Shown: piece after piece, positions 1-8,809 of the stretch
Numbering within the stretch: position 1 is the first letter of the stretch
Layout of the letters: each line of letters begins with the position of its first letter
DNA from: Bog-473 sp963840435
GTDB taxonomy: Bacteria > Actinomycetota > Acidimicrobiia > Acidimicrobiales > RAAP-2
Reading direction: 5' to 3'
Assembly (NCBI GenBank): GCA_963840435.1
Contig: CAWIYY010000003.1
Span: 1,334,582 to 1,398,581 of the forward strand
DNA: 64,000 nucleotides
Position numbers and translations under genes: made by a program
The notes under the pieces: generated by a model
Told to the model about the DNA's origin: nothing
Databases searched by the model: none
What the model saw: the letters and a program-made list of their open reading frames with translations, nothing else

Positions 1-74
1 TGGGTCTGGTCGGAGGATCCGTGTTGGTCGCCCTCCGGTGCCGGAGCGGAGGCGGCCTGCTCGGTGTCGGTCAC
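1..74 (-). CDS. partial CDS at window edge, N-terminus only
   Basis: A GTG at 74 overlaps the stop of the cupredoxin gene (GTGA) and opens a frame that runs off the left edge. About 24 residues are visible (VTDTEQAASAPAPEGDQ...), a polar low-complexity N-terminus. The context of cupredoxin, CtaG and Sco suggests that a cytochrome oxidase subunit follows, but nothing in the visible residues proves it. Confidence 0.5.
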   Translation of the reverse strand, partial: MTDTEQAASAPAPEGDQHGSSDQT

Positions 75-739
75 GCCGCGACCTGCATGAATCCGCCCAT
101 GTAGCCGAGCGTCGACATGGGCCCACCGTTGCCGAAGAGGTAACCCAGGCCACAGGGGACGAAGCACTGCCAGCGGTAGTTCCCGGCACCCGGGGTGGTG
201 AAGGAGAACCTGATGACCTGGTTGGGCGACTTGGTCGTGCAGGGCGCGGCGGCGCAGAGATTGGCGTTCCCGTTATTGCCGTACAGCGGGACGTTGATGC
301 CGAGCGACGGGATGGAGAAGGTGTGCCCGACTCCGTTGCCGGCGTTGGAGTTGATCACCCGAAACGTCTTGCCGTTGAGCGTGGCCACGTTGCCCGCCGT
401 GCCCGAGACCTGGCCGACCTGCTGGTTGCGCAGGGGGCTGCCCGAGTCGTAGTTGTAAATGGTGACGTTGATGCGGGTGTGGGCGGGCACCTGGAAGACC
501 GTCGTGTGCACCCACTGGCCCTGAGGCGACCGCACGAGGTAGGAGACCCAGGTCGGATGGCTGCCGGAGCCGTAGCTGCCTACCGCCTGGAGGCTCACGT
601 TTACCGAGCCACCCGGGCCGGCGGAGTTGAAGTCAACCGTGGGCGGGGTCCCGAGCAGGTTGACGATGAGCACGATGGCGGCGGTCGCCGCGAGCGCGAA
701 CAAGACGACCGTGACGGCCACCTTCCACGCCAGACTCAT
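71..739 (-). CDS. membrane-anchored cupredoxin, COX2-like, degenerate CuA motif
   Basis: A 222-residue protein with one N-terminal membrane anchor (residues 4-28) and an extracytoplasmic beta-rich domain. A longer start at 766 exists, but the ATG at 739 has a GGGAGG ribosome site 3 bases upstream and is preferred. Counting from 766, His148, Cys201, Cys205 and Met217 sit where a cupredoxin places copper ligands. The CxxxC spacing (CFVPCGLGY) is that of CuA in oxidase subunit II, but the following histidine is replaced by Tyr209, so a canonical CuA centre cannot form. It could hold a type 1 or modified copper site, or act in electron or copper transfer. Its neighbours are CtaG and Sco, both copper-delivery factors for cytochrome oxidase, and it overlaps the partial gene at the left edge by 4 bases. 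Confidence 0.7.
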   Translation of the reverse strand: MSLAWKVAVTVVLFALAATAAIVLIVNLLGTPPTVDFNSAGPGGSVNVSLQAVGSYGSGSHPTWVSYLVRSPQGQWVHTTVFQVPAHTRINVTIYNYDSGSPLRNQQVGQVSGTAGNVATLNGKTFRVINSNAGNGVGHTFSIPSLGINVPLYGNNGNANLCAAAPCTTKSPNQVIRFSFTTPGAGNYRWQCFVPCGLGYLFGNGGPMSTLGYMGGFMQVAA

Positions 740-912
740 GGTCCCTCCCAGCGCCAGCGATGCCACACGTCGCCTGGTTCCCCGGAGCCCAGCGACCTCT
801 CAGCGAAGTAGGGCGTTGCGTGAGCCTCGTCAACCATCTTCGGCCGGTAGGCACGCCGAAGCCCTGCGCCCGAACACGAGGAGCGGTCGTCGCCGCGCAG
901 ATGGTTCGACCG

Positions 913-1827
913 TCAGTTCTGGTGAGCCTGCTCCGCCGTCGTCGTCGGGCGAAGTGGAGGTCCCGGGTCATGGTGCAAGAGCCGGTCCACGCCGAGGGAG
1001 AAACCCTCGTTGCTGTTCATGGCCCGACGGATGGCGATAGCGAGCGCCGGGATGGCCCAGAAATCGCCGCAGACCCAGAGGATGGCGGCGGCGATCTGCT
1101 GGTCGGCATAGGGCGAGAGGGTGACGCCTGGCACGTGTGCGTACACCGAGTACCAACTGCTGTCCGAGAACACCGACATGGTCATGGCCAGGAGGAACAT
1201 CACGACGTTGGTGGAGATGATCGCCCCGATCTGCCACAAGGGCGATGTCTTCAGTCTGAACGGGTACGAAGGGATGATCGTGAGCCAGAAGAGCATCCCG
1301 GTCAGGAAGAGACTCGAATGCATCAGGCCGATGTGGATGTACTGGTTCTCCTCCGCGGCGTCGAAGAGAACGGGAAAGTGCCAGACCACCATGACCGTGT
1401 TGAACGAGATGAGGGCGGTCCACGGGTTGACGAGGAAGCGCCCCACAGCGCGCAGCCCGGCCGAGAACCGGCCGAGGAGTGCGACCCGCATGAGGCGCCG
1501 GCGGATGCCGACCGGCAGACCGTGGAGCAGCGGTAACCAGGGTGCACCGGCCACGATGAGAGCGGGCGCGTAGAAGGCGAGCAGGAGGTGCTCGATCATG
1601 TGGACGAAGAGATAATCGTCCGACCAGTAGTCGATTGGTGACGTCACGGTCAGCACCAGCAGGGCGAGTCCCCCGTAGAAGAAGAACGACCGGAGCCGCC
1701 GGGACCGAGTGCGGCTCGGGACCGAACGTCGCCTCAGGTTGGCGAGACCGCGCTCGTGGAGCAGGACGAGGGCGGCAGCGACGATGACAAAGGGATCGAA
1801 GCTCCAGTTGTCGACGATGTAGTTCAC
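913..1827 (-). CDS. ctaG: cytochrome c oxidase assembly factor CtaG (caa3 type)
   Basis: A 304-residue polytopic membrane protein of the caa3_CtaG family, needed for copper insertion and assembly of haem-copper oxidase. The family signature is visible in the second helix region (SPIDYWSDDYLFVHMIEH and the following APW), with clustered His residues and further conserved segments (HFPVLFDAA, HIGLMHSSLF). The start is GTG at 1827, with GGGGAG upstream. It lies between the cupredoxin and a Sco fusion on the same strand, so the three probably act on one oxidase at the membrane. The C-terminus ends in a polar His-containing tail. Confidence 0.92.
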   Translation of the reverse strand: MNYIVDNWSFDPFVIVAAALVLLHERGLANLRRRSVPSRTRSRRLRSFFFYGGLALLVLTVTSPIDYWSDDYLFVHMIEHLLLAFYAPALIVAGAPWLPLLHGLPVGIRRRLMRVALLGRFSAGLRAVGRFLVNPWTALISFNTVMVVWHFPVLFDAAEENQYIHIGLMHSSLFLTGMLFWLTIIPSYPFRLKTSPLWQIGAIISTNVVMFLLAMTMSVFSDSSWYSVYAHVPGVTLSPYADQQIAAAILWVCGDFWAIPALAIAIRRAMNSNEGFSLGVDRLLHHDPGPPLRPTTTAEQAHQN

Positions 1828-1897
1828 GGGCTCCCCGCGGGCGTCAGGCTCGCGTCACGGTAGCCCCTGCTCGGACGGAACGGGTCCGGAACACAGG

Positions 1898-3076
1898 TCA
1901 GGACGACGAGCCGTAGGCCAGCGGGACAAGCGTGCTCTGCGCCCGGACCCACCGAGTGCCGGCTGGGGTCAGCGTGAACACCCGCAGCTGTGCGCCCTCG
2001 ACAGACAAGGCGTCGTAGGCAATGGCGGTGGGTGGGGTGAGCGTGGGCGTCACGGCCGCAATCGAGACCACATCGGCTGGAGGCGCGGGCAGCGGAGCCC
2101 AGGGCTGGCCCGGCGAGACGGTCTCCACCGAGCGCAGACGACCCCTTCCGACGAGCACCGCGAACGATCCGCCCGCGCTGGTCGCACTGGCACGTACCGA
2201 CGCGCCCGGCATCAGCCGGAGGATGGGAGACATCGACCATTGGCCCAGCGCCGAGCGCCAGAGGGCGGCGAGTGCCCGACGGTTGCCGCTCGATGCCGAG
2301 ACCAGGACGGTTGTTCCCGCCTGGGAGGACTCCAGTCGCAGCACGGAAGTTGCTGCACCCCGCCACGCACCCCCGAGGTGCGCGCCGATCGCCTCCCACG
2401 TGCCGCCGGTCGACGTGAACAGCGCGACGGCACCGCCTCCACGGCACCCCATGCCCACCAGAGGCTCGCCGGCGGGACCGCTGGCGACCGCGTCGAGCTC
2501 TTCTGCCCCACAGCCCGGATCGCGCCGGGCCAGGGTGGCCAGCGACACCAGCCGGGACCAGGTCGAGAGCGATGGGGTGGCCCGGAGCACCCAGGATCCC
2601 ATCACGGCAAGGTCCCCGGACCCGGCCGCGCCGACGGCCAGGGCGTCCGGCCTTGGAGCGAGGGCGCCGGGGAACAGGGCGGGGTCCCAGGTTGCGCCCC
2701 CGTCCGTGCTCGAGGCCAGCGGTGAAAACCGGAGCAGCTGGCTCGGGAGCACACCGGCGACAATGGCGTCGCCCGACGCACCGACCACGATGCCGCCGTT
2801 GTCGGCCACGCCCCGGGGCGTCACAACGGACCAGTGCGACGAACCGGGCATGGCCCTGAGCACCTGCCAGAAGGTGTTGACTTCGTCGTTTAGGTCCCCC
2901 ATGGGCACCACCGCCAAGGACCCGGCGGTCGTCTCGGTGGAGCTGGGCAACGCCGACGGGGTCGCCGCGCCGGCACGCGGCGCCGCGGCGAGCGCGCAGA
3001 CGACGGCCAGAGTCGAGATGCTGCACCAGCGCAGCGCGCGTCCGGCAGCCGACGCACCGAGGTGGCGCCGCCTCAC
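1898..3076 (-). CDS. secreted propeller-like (BNR/sialidase-type repeat) protein, unknown function
   Basis: A 392-residue protein with a clear signal sequence (Arg-rich n-region, hydrophobic stretch 15-30, AGA cleavage region). The body contains weak BNR-type repeats such as STDGGATWDPALFPG and STGGTWEAIG, plus many small/hydrophobic strands, which suggests a beta-propeller of about six or seven blades. No catalytic residues are recognised. The GTG start overlaps the stop of the Sco fusion by 4 bases, so it is translationally coupled to an oxidase-assembly gene. It may be an extracytoplasmic accessory factor, but that rests only on its neighbours. Confidence 0.65.
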   Translation of the reverse strand: MRRRHLGASAAGRALRWCSISTLAVVCALAAAPRAGAATPSALPSSTETTAGSLAVVPMGDLNDEVNTFWQVLRAMPGSSHWSVVTPRGVADNGGIVVGASGDAIVAGVLPSQLLRFSPLASSTDGGATWDPALFPGALAPRPDALAVGAAGSGDLAVMGSWVLRATPSLSTWSRLVSLATLARRDPGCGAEELDAVASGPAGEPLVGMGCRGGGAVALFTSTGGTWEAIGAHLGGAWRGAATSVLRLESSQAGTTVLVSASSGNRRALAALWRSALGQWSMSPILRLMPGASVRASATSAGGSFAVLVGRGRLRSVETVSPGQPWAPLPAPPADVVSIAAVTPTLTPPTAIAYDALSVEGAQLRVFTLTPAGTRWVRAQSTLVPLAYGSSS

Positions 3077-4929
3077 GAAGGCAGGACTTGCTGAATTCGG
3101 CTCGTCAGGAGTGAGGAAAATGACGACGCAAACAACTGCGTCGGTCCCGGATCATCGATGAGCGCGTCTCGCTCTCGTCCCTGGGCATCGATCACGTAGG
3201 CCAGGTCGCTGTGAGCCACCATGGACCCGTTGGGGACGGCGCTCACCTGTATCCCATAGGAGTTCCACACCCGCTGGAGCGCCGCCACCGAACCCGTGAG
3301 ATAGAACCAGTTCGCCAGATGCGTCAGGCCCTCCTGGCGATCGAACTCCTCGGTGAAGGACTGGGACCGGTAGATCGGATTGGCCACGATCGCCACGTAG
3401 TCGATGCGTCCGGCCTCACCGGAGAGCGCCTGGTCGGCCAGTCGGAACTCCTGGGCGATCACGGGACAATCCGAGGTGCAGACCGGATCGAGGAACGTGA
3501 GGGCGATCACGTGGCCGCGCAGGCTGTTCAGGCTGACCTGGTGGCCATCCTGATCCGTCAATGAGAAGGAGGGTGCCGGCGTGTCGAGTGCGTTCGGCGT
3601 CCCGTCGAGCGCCTCGCTGAGAATGGGGTCGGTGGTGCCGTTCACAGCCGCCATGGCCATCGGGGCCGTGCCAACCAGCACGATGCCAAGTGCGGCCACG
3701 GCGGCCAACGAGCGGACGAGGTACGGGAGGGTTGCCCGGTCCCACCAGTGGCCCGGAGCCTCCGGACCGGTCGTCGGTTCGGCCGGGGCGAGATTCCCAG
3801 CGGGCGCCGAGTCGAGCGGCACGGGCGCTAGAGCGGGCTGGGGCAGACGGAACTCCGCCACGTAGCCACTCACGAAGAGCAGCACCATGGGCAGCATGGA
3901 GTTCGGATCGGTCCCGAGGCCGCCGAAGAATCCCAGGTCCTGGACCAGAACCCAGTCGGCTACGCAGAGAACGAGGAACCCCGCCAGCCCCAGCAACGCC
4001 AGCCGGTGGCGTCCCGTCATCATGCACACGCCGGTCACCGCAAGCGTGAGAACGACGAAGAGGTTGACCGCCCAACCGTGGGCATCGACCACCGAGGCGA
4101 ACGACCTCAGCCACGACGAGAAGAGCCCGGGTTGGGGGGTACTCGACATCTGATGGACCATGGTCGCCAAGCCGCCACCACGACCCTGCCAGAAACCCCG
4201 ACCGGGCCATGCTTGCAGGACGGCCATGGCCACCACGAAGGCACCGCCGATTGTCAGCATGATGCGCCCGAGCCTCGGCGTCTCGAAGGTCCGCTCGTCC
4301 AGGGCGATCAGGACTCCGGCCACGACGTAGAAGAGCACGGCCCCAGGTGCCCCGAAGAGCCAGGACGCCCCCGGCGCCAGAAGCCCGCCGAAGGCCTCGC
4401 CGAACACCCACACCAGGAGACCCCACCCGGCGGTGGCGATCCCTCCCAGGCGCGACCAGCGACCCCGCGGTGCAACAAGCAACCACAGGCCGAGGCCGAC
4501 TTGGATCCAGACCGTCGCTGCGGCCGCCTCGACCGGATGGTTGTTCCAGATCGTGACGCCGTTGTTCACCAAATGCAGCACCCAGCCCGGTGATCCGTTG
4601 GCCGCCGGTTGGATCACGCCCGAAGGCAGCCCGAGGGGCATCGACGACTGCGCCTGGAGCAAGCCGTCGAGGATCCAGAGGAGGCCGAACCCGATCCTGA
4701 GGATCCGACGGGCCGCAGGCTCCGGCATCGTGGCCTGCGACCGTCCCGGAAAGGTGGTGCGACCTTCCTTCGCCAGACGCCGGAACTGCACGGTACGCAC
4801 GACGTTGAAAGCAATGGCGCACACCATGCCGAGCAGCAGGACGATCAGCAGCTGGTGAAGCAGTGCCGAGTGGAAATCCGACACGATCAGCGAATTGCCG
4901 TCCTGGATCGAACGGTTCATCCCGGGCAT
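3073..4929 (-). CDS. polytopic membrane protein fused to C-terminal Sco1/SenC copper chaperone domain
   Basis: A 618-residue two-part protein. Residues 1-430 carry about ten hydrophobic helices (for example 22-42, 133-152, 190-210, 223-240, 287-305, 309-327, 404-427). Residues 450-618 form a Sco1/SenC thioredoxin-fold domain with the copper-binding CTSDCP motif (Cys484, Cys488) and the distal ligand His573 in MVAHSDLAYVID. Sco proteins deliver copper to, or reduce, the CuA site of oxidase subunit II outside the membrane. The last helix before the Sco domain would place it on the extracytoplasmic face. The membrane part resembles DoxX/CopD-like multi-helix proteins only loosely. Sco proteins usually have a single anchor, so this long membrane module is unusual. 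Confidence 0.85.
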   Translation of the reverse strand: MPGMNRSIQDGNSLIVSDFHSALLHQLLIVLLLGMVCAIAFNVVRTVQFRRLAKEGRTTFPGRSQATMPEPAARRILRIGFGLLWILDGLLQAQSSMPLGLPSGVIQPAANGSPGWVLHLVNNGVTIWNNHPVEAAAATVWIQVGLGLWLLVAPRGRWSRLGGIATAGWGLLVWVFGEAFGGLLAPGASWLFGAPGAVLFYVVAGVLIALDERTFETPRLGRIMLTIGGAFVVAMAVLQAWPGRGFWQGRGGGLATMVHQMSSTPQPGLFSSWLRSFASVVDAHGWAVNLFVVLTLAVTGVCMMTGRHRLALLGLAGFLVLCVADWVLVQDLGFFGGLGTDPNSMLPMVLLFVSGYVAEFRLPQPALAPVPLDSAPAGNLAPAEPTTGPEAPGHWWDRATLPYLVRSLAAVAALGIVLVGTAPMAMAAVNGTTDPILSEALDGTPNALDTPAPSFSLTDQDGHQVSLNSLRGHVIALTFLDPVCTSDCPVIAQEFRLADQALSGEAGRIDYVAIVANPIYRSQSFTEEFDRQEGLTHLANWFYLTGSVAALQRVWNSYGIQVSAVPNGSMVAHSDLAYVIDAQGRERDALIDDPGPTQLFASSFSSLLTSRIQQVLPS

Positions 4930-5187
4930 CGACTACCGGCCCTCCCCCAGGGGATACGGCGCAGGTGACATCGCGCCCGAGACTAGCCCCGGAGTTCGCG
5001 CACGAAGGCGGCGGGGGTCCACCCGCTCAGGCCTGAAGCCGGGAAGTGATGGCTGCATTGTCGGGGTGCGCGCGCAGGCGGTGGTCCTGATCTCGCCATG
5101 CCGCGAACCCTCACCTGCACTCGCGCCGGAATTCATCGGCTCGAATGAGCCGGATCACCGCGACCCTCTCGGCCTTTGCAGCTGGAC

Positions 5188-6357
5188 CTATGGGTCAGGA
5201 GGCACCAGCTCCATCAACAATGCCTGGCTCCGCCGGTCTATCTCTTCGACGATCGGCCGCACGGCATCGACCCCTTTGCCAGCTGGGTCCTCGAGCTCCC
5301 AGTCGACGTAGCGCTTGCCGGGATAAACCGGACACGTGTCGCCACAACCCATGGTGACGATGACATCGACCTCGCGCGCCAGCTCCTCAGTGAAGGGCTT
5401 GGGAAACTCCTTGCCTGGGTCGAGCCCCCGTTCGCGTAGGATCGCCACGACCGAGGGATTGAGCTCGTCGGCCGGCTCGGACCCCGCCGAACGCACGTCT
5501 ATACGCCCTCCTGCGTAGTGATCCAAGAGGACCCGGGCCGCCAAGCTCCGCCCCGCGTTGTGCGTGCAGAGGAACAAAACGACGGGGACGTCTGTCACGA
5601 AAGCTCCTTGGGGACGGCTGGGTTCGGGGTCCCCAGAGGCGAGATGGTGCGGCACCACCACCTCGGCGGCTTGCGCCGGTGTCACTCCCGGATAGAGCAA
5701 CCAGATCATGCCGAAGGCCACCAGGCCACCGACGACCTGGGCCGAGATGAAGCTCGGGACCGATGACGGTGCGATGCCGGCGAAGGTGTTGGAGAACTGG
5801 CGGCCAACCGTGATGGCTGGGTTGGCGAAGCTCGTCGAGCTCGTGAAGAAATAGGCGGCACCGATGTATGCGCCGACAGCCGCCGGAGCGAGGTGGGATC
5901 GTCCTGAGCGTGCCAAGGCAAAGATGATCACGATCAGGCCCACGGTGGCGACGACTTCGGAGAGCCAGTGCGGTCCCGAGGCCCGGTGCTTCGTCGAGAT
6001 CGAGACGGCAGGGTCGGAGAACATGATGTTGGCGAGAATCGCCCCGCAGATGCACCCCAGCGTCTGGCACGGCAGATACGCCGCGGCGTCCTTCCAGCGG
6101 ACCCCACCGAACCCCGCGTCGACGAAGGACACAATGGGGTTGAAGTGCGCACCCGAGATCGGGCCGAACATCAAGATGATGGCAAAGAGCCCGGTCGCGG
6201 TGGCCGCCGCATTTTCGAAGAGCTGCAGACCAAGATTTCCCGGGGAGAGGTTCTGGGCCGCGATGCCCGAGCCGATGACGATGCAGGCCAGGAAGGCACT
6301 GCCCACGAACTCGGCGAGCAGGCGCCGCCACAAGGTGGTGTCCCTCACATGGCTCAC
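5188..6357 (-). CDS. aquaporin (AqpS-like)-arsenate reductase (ArsC) fusion
   Basis: The open frame reaches 6453, but that would overrun the end of arsI. The GTG at 6357, just past the arsI stop, gives 389 residues and is preferred. Residues 1-230 are a MIP/aquaporin channel with the paired motifs HFNPIVS (Asn73) and FANPAITV (Asn179). Residues about 258-389 are a low-molecular-weight phosphatase-type ArsC with the P-loop CTHNAGRS (Cys264, Arg270) and the downstream TMGCGDTCPVYPG and DWELEDPAG segments. AqpS and ArsC are separate neighbours in the Sinorhizobium ars operon, where ArsC makes arsenite and AqpS lets it leave. Here they are one polypeptide, so reduction and export would be coupled. 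The first channel motif is NPI rather than NPA. Confidence 0.88.
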   Translation of the reverse strand: MSHVRDTTLWRRLLAEFVGSAFLACIVIGSGIAAQNLSPGNLGLQLFENAAATATGLFAIILMFGPISGAHFNPIVSFVDAGFGGVRWKDAAAYLPCQTLGCICGAILANIMFSDPAVSISTKHRASGPHWLSEVVATVGLIVIIFALARSGRSHLAPAAVGAYIGAAYFFTSSTSFANPAITVGRQFSNTFAGIAPSSVPSFISAQVVGGLVAFGMIWLLYPGVTPAQAAEVVVPHHLASGDPEPSRPQGAFVTDVPVVLFLCTHNAGRSLAARVLLDHYAGGRIDVRSAGSEPADELNPSVVAILRERGLDPGKEFPKPFTEELAREVDVIVTMGCGDTCPVYPGKRYVDWELEDPAGKGVDAVRPIVEEIDRRSQALLMELVPPDP

Positions 6358-6376
6358 CCTCGGTCGCCTTGTGTCG

Positions 6377-6853
6377 TCAACAGCAGGGCGCGGCGGGCGG
6401 CGCGGCACCGACCTCAGCGACAACGTTCTCAGGAACGCAACACGACTCGTCACCGGCGATACCGGTCTCGGCCGGGGCGTCGGCCAGGACGGTGTAGACC
6501 TCCCACGGTGCGCCGTCAGGGTCGCTGACCCACACCTTGTCCTGAACGGCGAAACAACAGGTGGTCTGCTCTTGGATCTCGGTCTCGAGCCCGCTCTTGC
6601 TCAGACGTCCCGTGGCCGCTGCCACCTCGTCGGGCGTCTCGACTTCGACGCCGAGGTGGTTGAGAGCGCCGGCGACTCCGGTACCCCGTGCGCTGGTGTC
6701 CTCCATCAGGACCAGCTTGAGCGGAGGATCGGCGATGGCGAAGTTGGCATAACCCCGCTCGCGCTTGGCCGGCCCGGTTCCAAAGAGCCTGGTGTAGAAG
6801 TCAACCGCCTCGTCGATGTCGCTGACGTTGAGTGCGAGTTGAATCCTCGACAT
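6377..6853 (-). CDS. arsI: ArsI/CadI-type C-As lyase (VOC-fold dioxygenase)
   Basis: A 158-residue VOC-fold protein. ArsI is a non-haem Fe(II) dioxygenase that cleaves methyl or aromatic groups from trivalent organoarsenicals. The vicinal cysteine pair that binds As(III) is present (Cys99-Cys100 in QTTCCFAVQDKVWVSDPDG), as are probable iron ligands Gln5, His66 and Glu118. The C-terminal tail adds Cys138-139 and a terminal Cys157-158 pair, probably extra metalloid-binding sites. A strong AGGAGG lies 5 bases before the ATG. It is the first gene of the minus-strand ars operon, divergent from arsR, and is followed by the aquaporin-ArsC fusion. Confidence 0.88.
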   Translation of the reverse strand: MSRIQLALNVSDIDEAVDFYTRLFGTGPAKRERGYANFAIADPPLKLVLMEDTSARGTGVAGALNHLGVEVETPDEVAAATGRLSKSGLETEIQEQTTCCFAVQDKVWVSDPDGAPWEVYTVLADAPAETGIAGDESCCVPENVVAEVGAAPPAAPCC

Positions 6854-6870
6854 GGTGACCTCCTGTTAAC

Positions 6871-6921
6871 ATCGATCTACGTCGATGCATCGAGTATTGC
6901 GAATGTATCGATATTTGTCAA
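6871..6921. promoter_or_regulatory. divergent arsI/arsR control region with probable ArsR operator
   Basis: The 86-base gap between divergent arsI and arsR is AT-rich for this genome and holds clustered ATCGAT elements. These are ATCGAT at 6871, a perfect 12-base palindrome TCGATGCATCGA at 6882-6893, and a near-repeat TGTATCGATAT at 6904-6914. ATC/GAT half-sites in a gap like this are typical of ArsR repressor operators. ArsR would dissociate on arsenite binding. Confidence 0.6.
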
Positions 6922-6939
6922 TGTGAAGGTGGTGGCTCC

Positions 6940-7287
6940 ATGCGCAAGCAGGCAGCAGCAATGAGGATGCGGCCCGGCGAGTGCTGCGCATCGGTCCTGG
7001 CCGCACCGCTTGACACCGCCGAAGCAGCGGAACTGGCCGCCGGGTTCAATGCACTGGCCGATCCCGTTCGGCTCCGCGTTTTGAGCATGCTCGCGGCGGC
7101 ACCGGAGGGTGAGGTCTGCGTGTGCGATTTCGTCCAACCCTTGTCCAAGAGTCAACCTACGGTGTCACACCACCTCAAGGTCTTGAGCGACGCCGGCCTC
7201 GTTCAAGGCGACCGGCGCGGCAAGTGGGTCTGGTACTCACTGAACCGTGACCGCCTCGCACAATTGCGCTCAGCCATCGATACCTAG
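6940..7287 (+). CDS. arsR: ArsR-family arsenite-responsive repressor
   Basis: A 115-residue winged-helix repressor. The recognition helix SQPTVSHHLKVL and the beta-wing GKWVWYSLN are typical of the family. Metalloid-binding cysteines are visible as Cys60-Val-Cys62 in EVCVCDF (the ELCVCDL box), and there is an additional Cys15-Cys16 pair near the N-terminus that could supply a third ligand. It is divergent from arsI and presumably represses both directions from the shared operator. Confidence 0.92.
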   Translation: MRKQAAAMRMRPGECCASVLAAPLDTAEAAELAAGFNALADPVRLRVLSMLAAAPEGEVCVCDFVQPLSKSQPTVSHHLKVLSDAGLVQGDRRGKWVWYSLNRDRLAQLRSAIDT

Positions 7288-7386
7288 GCGGGTTTCGACC
7301 CTCCAATTGACCCCCGAAGAGGCCCGCCCCGGCTTCTCGCCGGTAAGACTTCGGCCACCGTCCCGACCGACACCACGACACCGACC

Positions 7387-8554
7387 ATGACCGACTCCGC
7401 CGACGTCAGTGTCCCGCTCTCCACCATCGTGCGTGAGTGGAGCCGCATCGGGATCATCGGATTCGGGGGGCCGCCCACCCACATTGCCCTGCTCCGCAAA
7501 CTCTGCGTCGAAGAGCGTGATTGGCTGAGCGCACACGAATTCGAGGACGGCATCTCGGCCACCAACCTTCTCCCCGGCCCTGCCTCGACCCAGCTGGCCA
7601 TCTTTTGCGCCTGGCGGCTGCGAGGCCGGTTGGGAGCGCTGATCGGCGGCATCTGCTTCATCGTCCCGGGGCTCGTGATCATCTTGGCTCTCTCAGCCAT
7701 CTTCTTGGCGGCCAATCCGCCGCTGTGGATCCAAGGGGCTGCTGCGGGCGCCGGGCGCGGCGGTGCCTGCTGTGGCACTCAACGCCGCCCTTGGGTTGAT
7801 GCCCGCCAGTTGGCACCGGACGGGTCCCGTCCGCTTCGTGAAGCTCCGATGGCTCATCTACTTCGTCGCCGGGGCGGCGTCTGCGGCCACCATCGGGCCG
7901 TACCTCGTGCTCGTCCTCTTTGGGTGCGGCTTCTTCGAGATCGCCGTCCGCGGCGGTTTCGCTAACGCCTCGGGCAAGACAGCGTTCTTCTTGGCACCAG
8001 CCAGCGCCACACCGGTCCTCGCCGGCGGTATCGCCGCCCTGTGCTGGGTCGCCTTCAAGGTTGGAGCGCTGTCATACGGAGGCGGGTTCGTCATCATCCC
8101 GCTCATGCAACATGACGCAGTCGTCACGTATCACTGGATGACCGGAGCCCAGTTCCTCAACGCTGTGGCCCTCGGCCAGATCACTCCCGGACCAGTCGTG
8201 CAGACCGTCGCGGTCGTGGGCTACGCCGCCGGCGGGCTGGGGGGCGGCCTCTTGGCCGCTCTGATCGCCTTCGCTCCGTCGTTCTGCTTCGTCATCGCCG
8301 GGGCGCCGCATTTCGACCGCCTGCGCGCCGACACACGGATCCAGGCCTTCCTCACCGGGGCGGGAGCGGCGGTCATCGGGGCCATTGCCGGGTCTGCCAT
8401 CCCGCTCGGGCGGGAACTCTCGCACCTCTGGCAACTCGGGATTCTTGGTCTCGCTGCAGTCTGGCTCCTCGGCCTTCGGCGAGGCGTCGTCCCCGCCCTC
8501 CTCGCCGCTGGTGGGCTGGGCGTCATCGCGGTGATGGCCGGCGCGGCTCCTTGA
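7387..8554 (+). pseudogene. chrA: chromate transporter ChrA, frameshifted
   Basis: Two frames together encode a full two-domain CHR-family transporter. The first (from 7387) gives the N-terminal half with GIIGFGGPPTHIALL and NLLPGPASTQLA. The second (to 8554) gives the C-terminal half with LSYGGGFVIIPLM and LGQITPGPVVQT, the second copy of the repeat. The join is at 7756: removing one C from gccgggcgcggcggtg restores a continuous frame (AAAGAGAAVPAVALNAALG). ChrA exports chromate, probably with protons. It follows the ars genes, consistent with a small metal-resistance island. The shift may be a sequencing error, because both halves are otherwise well preserved. Confidence 0.85.
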
Positions 8555-8809
8555 TCGCCCTTGCGGCTCGTCGTCGCCTGCGAAGAGCCCCTCGTGGACG
8601 GATGGACAGGCGGCCCGGGAGCCCAGGCCAACTCCCCAAGCCTTTCCGACAACCCTGGTCGATGAAAGACCAGGGAGCCGCCCTCGGGAAGTGGCCGCAG
8701 AGTCCGGTCAGAATTGACGTTGGGGATCCCCGCCCGTACATCCCAATCCGGTGCCGGCCGACGCCCTTGATCCGGCGTCAGGTGCGCTCTTTCGATTCGC
8801 TGCTGCTGC

